From NCBI GenBank assembly GCA_964550025.1, contig CAZJYI010000326.1, positions 1 through 6,708 on the forward strand: a stretch of DNA of 6,708 nucleotides, read 5' to 3'. Each line of letters opens with the position of its first letter. Position 1 is the stretch's first letter. Below, in pieces: positions 1-6,500 of this stretch. Position numbers and translations under genes: made by a program. This DNA comes from CAZJYI01 sp964550025. Its GTDB lineage: Bacteria; Verrucomicrobiota; Kiritimatiellia; UBA8416; CAYOBW01. Below the pieces are notes generated by a model, which saw nothing but the letters and a program-made list of their open reading frames with translations, had not been told where the DNA came from and made no database searches.

Positions 1-1856
1 GATTCGAGATAGGCAAGATCTTCCGGGGTCAACACCCGGTGGGAAATGTTGAATTCCTTCCCGTCGGCCGATCGCAGTGTCACCAGTTTCTTCTGCTTGG
101 GATTGATGAATGTGCGGACGTAGGAACCCGTGTTCTCCTGATGTTTCCCGACCGCCCATCGCCGCAATTCATATTCCACCTCCGGCTTGGCAACCGATGC
201 GGTTTTCACCGGGGATGCCGCCTTCTCTGCAACGGGCTTCGAAACCTGTTTTACGGGCAGCTTCCTGAGGTTCCGGTATGGCGGCACAGCGGTTTTCGCG
301 TTGGCGGCCGGATCATAGAACGGGTTCGGGAGGCGCTGGTATTTCGCCGGGACCGTCTCGTCCAGCCAGGTGTCGAGCAGTTTGAAGAGCTCCTGCGCCT
401 TTTCCGGCATCGTTTCGGCCAGGTTCTTCTCTTCCGAAAGATCGGTCGAAATATTGTAGAACTCAAGATAACCCTGATCGTCGAAGATCAGCTTGAAATC
501 GCCTTTGCGAATGGCGGTTTGCGTGGGCGAATAGGCGTTCTTCTTCGCGTCATATCCGCCGCCGGCGGTGTGCCAGAAGAAGGTGTCGCGGGTGTACTGC
601 TTCTTCTTGTTTTCCGGGTCGGAAAGAAGCGGCAAGATCGACTGTCCGTCGATATCCAGTGCGCTCAACTCATCGCCCTGCCCGGCAAAACTCAGAAGCG
701 TCGGGAAGATATCGGTCACATCGATCGCCACATCACAGACCGAGCCCGCTTTGATGGTGCCCGGCTGGTATGCGATAAAGGGTACGCGGACACCGCCTTC
801 GTAAAGCTTGCCCTTTCCGGCGCGCAGTGGTGCGTTAGAGGTCGCATTTTCGCGGGCGATCCCGCCGTTGTCGGACACGAAAATCAGCAACGTGTTTTCG
901 GCGATCCCGAGCTCGTTCAATGTCTTGACCACGCGCCCCACCGAGTTGTCGAGCCCGCGCAGGACCCCGGCATACTCCGGCATGGAGTGTCCGTTCCAGC
1001 CCCTGTTCGGTTTGGCTTCGAAATAGGCGAGATCTTCCGGCTTGGCTTCGCGCGGCGAATGGACGGCAAACTCGGGGAAGTAGAGGAAGAACGGTTCTTT
1101 CTTCTTAGCGCAGTCCTTGATGAAGCGGACCGCGCGTTCGGTCAGGTCGTCGGTCAGATAATCGAACCCGAGATCTTCGCCGGTCACCCCGACGCCCTTC
1201 CACTTCTTCTGCCAATCGAAGTAGGGCGAGCCACCGTGATCGAAATAGGCGATTTCCTCAAACCCCTGGTCGCCCGGCTGGTAGCCCTCAACACCGAGTC
1301 CGCCGAGATGCCACTTTCCGATCATCGCACTGCGGTAGCCTTTGAGGGCTTCGGCGATCGTAAGCGCGTCACGCTCGTCCTGTGCCTGCCCGCTCTGGAG
1401 CACGTAAGTAAAGGAGGGGCCAATGAACCCCACGGCCGGATTGGTTTTTCCGGCTTCGTTCTCTTTGCGGTCGTGGATGTGATAGCCCTTCGGGGGCGTC
1501 ATTTTACGCGAATAGTAGCTGCCCTTCGTGTGACCGGATGCCGTCAGAAAACCGTGTCGGGCCGGATACTGTCCGGTCAGCAGTGCGGCGCGGGCGGGCG
1601 AGCAGAGCGCGCAGGCATAGGCCTGCGTGAAGAGCATGCCCTTATCGGCGAGCCGATCGATATGCGGCGTCTCGTAATAGCAATCCGAACGCTCCACCCC
1701 GCGCACTCGTGCCGCATACGCCGCGACGTCCATCCAGCCCAGATCATCCGCCAGAATCACAATCACGTTCGGGCGATCTGCGCCCCTCACAGCGCTCACC
1801 AGACAAAGAACGCTCACAATGATTCCGCGAGCCATCCACCTAGCCGTGTATTTCAT
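1..1856 (-). CDS. Secreted formylglycine-dependent sulfatase with C-terminal SHD1-like extension (3' end outside window)
   Basis: The frame is open from the ATG at 1856-1854 to the left edge: 618 complete codons, no stop. It should hydrolyse sulfate esters on a carbohydrate outside the cytoplasm. Residues 1-26 form a signal peptide (basic start, hydrophobic IIVSVLCLV core, small residues before DRPNV). The sulfatase fold (PF00884 type) follows: metal-binding ADD (D37, D38) in VIVILADDLGW; formylglycine motif C85-SPAR; GKWHLG (K181, H183); VHSP (H266); SDNGG (D329, N330); and GKGKLYEGGVRVP near 347-359. The core ends around residue 500. A Pro/Ala/Lys/Val-rich linker (about 515-558) leads to residues 560-618, which have the RxW...F...K..LVTLRSADGKEFNI..R.LTPEDLAYLES pattern of an SLA1 homology domain 1. 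This start fits the signal peptide and an AGAAGGGTGG ribosome-binding site 4 nt upstream. C-SPAR implies maturation by a formylglycine-generating enzyme. The sulfatase call is near certain; the substrate is unknown and the SHD1 call is moderate. Confidence 0.96.
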   Translation of the reverse strand, partial: MKYTARWMARGIIVSVLCLVSAVRGADRPNVIVILADDLGWMDVAAYAARVRGVERSDCYYETPHIDRLADKGMLFTQAYACALCSPARAALLTGQYPARHGFLTASGHTKGSYYSRKMTPPKGYHIHDRKENEAGKTNPAVGFIGPSFTYVLQSGQAQDERDALTIAEALKGYRSAMIGKWHLGGLGVEGYQPGDQGFEEIAYFDHGGSPYFDWQKKWKGVGVTGEDLGFDYLTDDLTERAVRFIKDCAKKKEPFFLYFPEFAVHSPREAKPEDLAYFEAKPNRGWNGHSMPEYAGVLRGLDNSVGRVVKTLNELGIAENTLLIFVSDNGGIARENATSNAPLRAGKGKLYEGGVRVPFIAYQPGTIKAGSVCDVAIDVTDIFPTLLSFAGQGDELSALDIDGQSILPLLSDPENKKKQYTRDTFFWHTAGGGYDAKKNAYSPTQTAIRKGDFKLIFDDQGYLEFYNISTDLSEEKNLAETMPEKAQELFKLLDTWLDETVPAKYQRLPNPFYDPAANAKTAVPPYRNLRKLPVKQVSKPVAEKAASPVKTASVAKPEVEYELRRWAVGKHQENTGSYVRTFINPKQKKLVTLRSADGKEFNISHRVLTPEDLAYLE

Positions 1857-1860
1857 AATT

Positions 1861-1870
1861 CCACCCTTCT
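1861..1870 (-). promoter_or_regulatory. Ribosome-binding site of the sulfatase gene
   Basis: On the minus strand AGAAGGGTGG lies 4 nt before the ATG at 1856. The AGAAGG part is an SD-like purine run about 8 nt from the start. It supports this ATG over internal ATG codons, and the start also gives a complete signal peptide. No convincing promoter is visible between it and the fragment upstream. Confidence 0.6.
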
Positions 1871-1877
1871 TTGCGTT

Positions 1878-2102
1878 TTAGTTTCTTGTCCTGGCACGTT
1901 CTGCGGCATCCAGCTGGCGTTTCGTGATACCCAGAAAGGAGTGTTCTACTGTTTCCGGCCCCGTTCTCGTCGGATGCGTCATCCAGCTCTGGAAGATCAC
2001 CCGTTCGGGTCTTCCTCCAGCCGCCATGTATCCCTTGATGAATGCTACATTCCGCTTCCCGCACTCGATATCGGTTGTGTCTTTCTCAAGTTTCTCCTCT
2101 AT
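1878..2102 (-). pseudogene. Headless C-terminal fragment of an unidentified protein, upstream of the sulfatase
   Basis: Between the in-frame stop at 2105-2103 and the TAA at 1880-1878 lie 74 codons that read like a real protein C-terminus. It starts EEKLEKDTTDIECGKRN, then has VAFIKGYMAAGGRPERVIF, QSWMTHPTRTGPETVEHSF and LGITKRQLDAAERARTRN. It has a charged helix, a GYMAAGG turn, a VIFQSW strand and a final amphipathic helix. The only early ATG is inside the motif GYMAAGG, without a ribosome-binding site, so the 5' part is missing. The stop is 21 nt before the sulfatase ATG and in the same frame, the spacing of operon neighbours. The truncated end is about 25 bp from the inverted repeat at 2127-2257, so loss of the 5' part with a repeat-associated rearrangement is plausible. 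I do not recognise the family; the VIFQSW...PET pattern resembles nothing I can name with confidence. It could also be a frameshifted longer gene, but no frame continues clearly into the repeat. Confidence 0.5.
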
Positions 2103-2105
2103 CTA

Positions 2106-2308
2106 TACCCTGTCTGAAAAGGTCTGCTGGAGGGCGAGGCTGTGCCGAGCCGCTGTGCGAGGGATGCGCATGGACAGAGCAATGACAGGGCTTCGACCCT
2201 TCTTTCGCAAAACATGCTCAATTCTCGCTCGCGGCTCGGCACAGCCTCGCCCTCCAGGCCGTGTTTTCCGGCGTTTTCGATGGCGACCCTCTTTCGGATA
2301 GGGTCTAT
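2106..2308. other. Non-coding spacer between two gene remnants
   Basis: This stretch holds the long inverted repeat (2127-2257), and I see no plausible gene in any frame. A small stem (GACCCT at 2285-2290 pairing with AGGGTC at 2300-2305, 9-nt loop) lies near the right end. It has no T-tract in the minus-strand direction, so I do not call it a terminator. On the minus strand the inverted repeat is followed by CTTTTC, a poor U-tract. Terminator activity after the LamG-like gene is therefore possible but weakly supported. No promoter motif stands out. Confidence 0.5.
2127..2257. repeat. Long inverted repeat, REP/MITE-like, 27-bp arms
   Basis: The left arm (2127-2153) and right arm (2231-2257) are perfect reverse complements over 27 bp, beginning CTGGAGGGCGAGGCTGTGCC and ending GAGCCGC. 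The central part is 77 nt. Pairing continues imperfectly inward: TGTGCGAG after the left arm against CTCGCTC before the right arm. The arm has the same skeleton as the repeats at 4306-4432: TGGAGGGCGAG, a variable 7-8 nt core, then CGAGCC. Both therefore look like variants of one dispersed palindromic family. Such REP-like sequences are usually moved by a RAYT (TnpA-REP) transposase encoded elsewhere; none is in this window. The element lies exactly between two degraded gene ends, which suggests a part in their decay. There is no obvious target-site duplication. Confidence 0.85.
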
Positions 2309-2438
2309 CTACGCTCTTCTTACCTGCATTCCATCAGCCATCCGTTCATCTGTTGCGAACGGACTTGCCGGCAATTCCGCCCCATTGTAGAGGTTGCATC
2401 CCTCCGGATTCTCACCACACGTAGACCACCCTCACCGG
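2309..2438 (-). pseudogene. Frameshifted C-terminal remnant of a sialate O-acetylesterase-like protein
   Basis: On the minus strand, codons 2438-2415 read PVRVVYVW. After one extra base (T2414), codons 2413-2312 read ENPEGCNLYNGAELPASPF followed by ATDERMADGM, ending at TAG 2311-2309. Joined, this matches the typical C-terminus of SASA-type sialate O-acetylesterases (PF03629), which usually end like VRYAWADNP...NLYN..GLPASPFRTD. Only about 45 codons survive: the catalytic SGNH-like domain is absent, the reading frame is broken, and the 5' end runs into the 3' end of the LamG-like gene. It cannot encode an active enzyme. The presence of this tail implies that an acetylesterase gene once lay between the LamG-like gene and the sulfatase and was mostly deleted. 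Family assignment rests on a short but distinctive motif recalled from the family, not on a search. Confidence 0.65.
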
Positions 2439-3499
2439 ACGACGAGCACCATCCCCTCGGGGGGCGGCTCGACCCCGGACACGACCTCATGAAACGTCGT
2501 GGCAACTCGGATTTCGTCGATGAAGAACTTGAGGCCAGCGACGTTGATCAGGTCAAACTGACTCTGATCCAGATTCGGTTTGTTGGCCGGCGACCAGTTG
2601 ACGCTGGACAGGTTGGGTCTGGCGGCAATGAGAGCGTTGAATGCCGCTTCGCTGATCGTGTCGGTTTCCAGGAAACGGGCGACCGAAATGATGTCTTCGC
2701 CATTGCTGTCGGCATCCCACTGGATCTTGCCGATCACGATGTTTGCCGCACCGAACCCGTCGGCATCAGATGCCACCCATGTCATTTCCCCGTCGATACC
2801 CGGCCCGAAAGCGTCGTCCCGCCAATCGCCGCCCCATGTGCCGTTGAGGTTGTGGACGGTTCCCCCTTCAAAGAACATCGGGTAGATCGTCCCCCTTTCA
2901 TAGCGAGGGGGCCCACCGCCGGTACCGATGCCGCTGCCCGAGTTGTTCAGGGAGCCGGCGCGGGAACCATTTGGACTCGGGTCCGTTCCGATCGTCAAGT
3001 TGGGGAACTCCTCGTTGCGATCCCAAGCCTGCACGGCCAGATAGCTGAACCAGGTCGTGGTGCCGGATTGGAACGTCGCAGTCACGCTCGGATGAAGCGC
3101 AATAGAGGCATCCAGGTTGCGGCCGATTTCGTGATCCAGAGTCGGGTCTGCTCCTGTGTCGTCCGGACCGGGAAGCCCGACGTAGCCACCCGACGTCGGC
3201 AGGTTAGCCACAGTGCCGTCGAAAGTGTTGGTCAGACCGGGGTCGTAGACGATATTGGCTCTGTCTCCTTCCTGGTGGACACGCCAATCACCGCTGGAGG
3301 TTTCCCAGGCCGTCCAGGCATTGGTTGTGCCCAATGCGCCGCTTTTGCCGTTGAGCCACCCGTCCGGGTATGCGAACGGTTCATGCACAAGCACGGCGGC
3401 CACGGCCGGTCCGACCGCGGCGGCTACTATCATCACAGCGCCGCCCACTAGCCACACGGTGGCCCAGTGCGATCTCCTGCCTCGAACAACAGTCTTCAT
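2432..3499 (-). CDS. Secreted LamG-like / PEP-CTERM-type protein lacking a recognisable anchor
   Basis: The product is 355 aa. Residues 1-34 form a clear signal peptide: basic MKTVVRGRR, hydrophobic VWLVGGAVMIVAAAVG, then AVA-A cleavage. The mature part starts VLVHEPFAYPDGWLNGKSG and continues with W.VH.EGD, LATS-like NLPTSGGYVGLPGP, LDHEIGRNLD, TTWFSYLAVQ and, near the end, GLKFFIDEIRVATTFHEV. This order is typical of extracellular concanavalin-A-like (LamG) beta-sandwich proteins of Verrucomicrobiota and Planctomycetota that normally carry a PEP-CTERM tail. Here the tail is only GVEPPPEGMVLVVR: a PEP-like start without the hydrophobic helix and arginine cluster. The 3' end abuts the acetylesterase remnant, so the tail may have been cut off by the same rearrangement. 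The ATG follows the GH106 stop by 5 nt with GAGGT as ribosome-binding site. A glycan-binding or surface role is inferred; no catalytic motif is visible. Confidence 0.85.
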   Translation of the reverse strand: MKTVVRGRRSHWATVWLVGGAVMIVAAAVGPAVAAVLVHEPFAYPDGWLNGKSGALGTTNAWTAWETSSGDWRVHQEGDRANIVYDPGLTNTFDGTVANLPTSGGYVGLPGPDDTGADPTLDHEIGRNLDASIALHPSVTATFQSGTTTWFSYLAVQAWDRNEEFPNLTIGTDPSPNGSRAGSLNNSGSGIGTGGGPPRYERGTIYPMFFEGGTVHNLNGTWGGDWRDDAFGPGIDGEMTWVASDADGFGAANIVIGKIQWDADSNGEDIISVARFLETDTISEAAFNALIAARPNLSSVNWSPANKPNLDQSQFDLINVAGLKFFIDEIRVATTFHEVVSGVEPPPEGMVLVVR

Positions 3500-3504
3500 C
3501 GGTA

Positions 3505-6500
3505 TTACCTCACGTTTGTCGCCGCATGACGGGCAATGTAGTCGCCGACCTGCCGCAGCTGCGGGTGTTTCATTTTCGGGGTGTACAGCAGTTTTACCGG
3601 GCCGATCAGGCCGGAGGGCAGCAAGGGATCATCCTTCTTGTAGTACGAACAGGTGGCAAAGCTCTTGCGGCGCGGCTCTGTTCGCGGTTTGTCGTCGATG
3701 AGCCATTGCGGTAGCTCCCAGGCAAGGCCATTTCCTCGTACCTCAAAATCGCGCGGGAAGCGTTCGTCGCCAATCAGGCGATTCGGCCATAGGTTCGCGA
3801 CATGCACTTCCACGCTGTTCTTACCCGGACGTACCAGGTGTGTAACGTTCGCACGGTACGGCGGCTTCCACAGGATCTGCGCCGGCTCGCCGTTGATGAA
3901 TAGCTCTGAGATCACTTCTACCTTGCCCAGTTCGAACCACACTTCGTCCCCCGCACCGGCCTGACACTCAAAGTCACGCTTATAGACAGCCGTACCTGAG
4001 AAATAGCGGATGCTCTCGTCAGAATGTTCGTTCCATGGCGTCAATGTCTTGAAGAGAATGGAAGCCGGTGCACCACTGCCTTCGGGAAACTGAACCGTCC
4101 AGTCCGTGTCCAGCGCCACGGCGGCTCTTGCCCCGAAGGCCTCTTCGATCTTCGATCCATCCGCCATCGTCAGACTGAGCGTTCCGGGTTGCGCGAACAC
4201 GGAATAGGTCGGCGGCGGAACTGGCTTGTCCACCGAGAGAACGATTTTCCCATTGATGGCGGCTGACGTCACCTGGTGGGGCAGGGGTGGCTCGGATCTG
4301 AGTCCGGCTCGCGAGGACGCTCGCCCTCCAGAACGTCCAACGGCAGCAACAGATGGAGGGCGAGCGTCCTCGCGAGCCGATCCAGAACGACCGACGGAAG
4401 TGATCGATGGAGGGCGAGCGTCCTCGCGAGCCGCGGATGGCGCATCGGATGACTCACCCTCACGAAACACCACGAACACGGACCCATAGGTATCGAACAG
4501 AATCGGGATCTCGATTCGTCCGTTTTCGGTTTTGTAGACCGTGCATGCTTCGATGACGCCGGTATCAGGATACCAGAACTCCGGCACTTTACCGGAGACG
4601 CGGAAACTAAAGTTCGCTGCCGGTGTCCTGTCCTTGTTGGCGGCAATGAAGTAGATGTCTTCCTGTTCGGTGTAACGATGGATGTGCTGGAACGATTTTC
4701 GTTCAGAACCCGCGTACTCAAACGTCAAGTCCGGCGCGATCCCGATCTTCCTGATGATCTCAGTCTCGCTGTGGCCCCAGTAGAGTTTCCCTTTTCCGTA
4801 GGATTGCTCCTTCGTCTCTTTTCCATCCAGCTCCTGCCAGAGCTCATCCACCAGCGCCACCACCTGCCGGTCGCTCTCGGGATATCCGCTCAAACCATGC
4901 GCGCGCTCAGGTCGCGAACGAACCATCACATGTCCGCCCGCGGCAACCAGCTCCTTGAGCTTCGCGAGCAGATCGGGGGTGGTGCTGTTCATCGCAGGCA
5001 GTACCAGCACCTGATAGCGCATGCCCGACGGGAGACGGAACTCGCCTTCTTCGACAACGAGTTCTTCTTTCACCGCCCGGCTGCTGCACAGATCCCAGTC
5101 ATAGCCACCCGGCAGGCGAACGCCCTTCGCCGTGCCGCTTTCACTGCCTGGTGCGCCTTCGGGCGTCATGTAGAGAACATCCGCTGCAAAGGTCCCCTGC
5201 TGGAGCATGGCGTAACAGCGGCTCAGGTACTTGTGCCATGCACCACTCATCTCCCACCACGTATTGTGCTGCGAGTATTGACTGCCCCAGTTCTTGAAGA
5301 TCATCCCGGGCTTACGGATCGCGTGCTTCTTGCCCGCCCACGGCTGCAGAGCATTGCAGTGGAAGAGAAAGTGATTAACCCCGGCGCACATCATGTTGTC
5401 GGCACGCTGTTTGAAGTTCCATGGATAGTTTACCCAGGCACTTTCATTATTCCTGGGTGCGGCAGGAAAGGCCTCAGCCGTAACGACTTTAGCACCGGAA
5501 ACATGCGCCGCGGAGGACGCCCATTTGGCATTCCACCACTTCCCCCAACCTCCCCGACCCGGGGAGTGCCAGAAGGTCGCACACGGCCGAGTGATTGCTT
5601 CGGCCGCTTCCATTCCGTCGAAGGTGGCGCGGGTGAAGCACTCTGACTCGAACGTCATGCCCAGCTTGTCACTCAGCTCGGTGAGATAGCTGAAGAAGTT
5701 GTCATGAACGCAGTCGGCAATCGTCTGCCGGAAATCCCAGAGAAATCGTTCGGACAGCTCAATATTTCCCACGACCCGACCCGTGAGCACCGGCATCCAG
5801 GGATAGATGCTGTAGCCACGACGCTTTTCAAACTCCTCTGGAAGAACCACCGACCAGTTCTGTGATCCGGCTTCCCAGCTGTCTATACCGAGGAACTTCA
5901 GGTTCTTACCCGGTAGTACGTTCTTCATGTCCAGCAGCGGCTTGCACATATGATCAAAGTGAAGCTTGACGTTCTCTTGGCTCAGCTTGTCCACATCAAG
6001 CCCGGTCGTGGAGTTGTGCCCGGGGCGGGTAGCCGATCCTGTCGACATCCGGCCCATGCGCAAGATGGTCCACTTGCCGTCTGGTGCGTTCCATTTCAGG
6101 TTGCCCTCGGCATCCATCCTGTCGCTGATATCAATCACTTGCGATGGTTTGACGATATCCGCCGCCTTTATCGAGTACTTTGGCGTAGGCGCCAACACCT
6201 TCTCCAGATGAAATCCATGCCCCTTCGGGAACCCGGTCTTCTCACGCCATTCGAGGATTCGCCCTTCGCCTACTGTCGGGACCGCAATCACCCTGACGTC
6301 TTCATAGAAGCCGACAGTCATGTCCTTAATGTGCTGAGGCGGGAAATGCTTGTTGTTGAGGTCGATGTGAAGATGCGTCGGTCCAGGCTTCTCCAGTTGA
6401 ATGGTCACCGCTCCCGGACCCGACACCTCCGTTTCATTCCAGGTGATGGCCTGCATGCTTCGGTCCGGGGTGATCCAGGGACCGCCGGCGGCATTGAAGC

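Noticed and set aside
1840..2064. Minus-strand 74-codon frame overlapping the sulfatase start
   Set aside because: It is out of frame with the protein-like fragment at 2102-1878 and with the sulfatase. Its composition is non-protein-like, and it overlaps the sulfatase ribosome-binding site and start.
39..2117. Very long plus-strand open frame (692 codons)
   Set aside because: It is exactly codon-antisense to the sulfatase and the upstream fragment. Its product is Arg/Val-rich without any domain, while the opposite strand carries a complete set of sulfatase motifs. The missing stops result from GC-rich codon use on the other strand.
2285..2305. Stem-loop GACCCT/AGGGTC as a terminator for the LamG-like gene
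   Set aside because: Only 6 bp with a 9-nt loop and no T-run on either 3' side in the relevant direction; likely chance.
2261..3451. Plus-strand open frame of 396 codons opposite the LamG-like gene
   Set aside because: It lies wholly antisense to a gene with a clear signal peptide and LamG-type motifs; the product has no recognisable features.
4306..4432. Possible short CRISPR array (25-nt repeats, 23- and 29-nt spacers)
   Set aside because: One copy is inverted, the two spacers are related to each other, only three copies exist, and the block lies in frame inside a gene. This fits REP-like elements, not CRISPR.
4678..5646. Plus-strand open frame of 322 codons inside the GH106 gene
   Set aside because: It is antisense to the conserved catalytic region of GH106, with no domain and no plausible ribosome-binding site.
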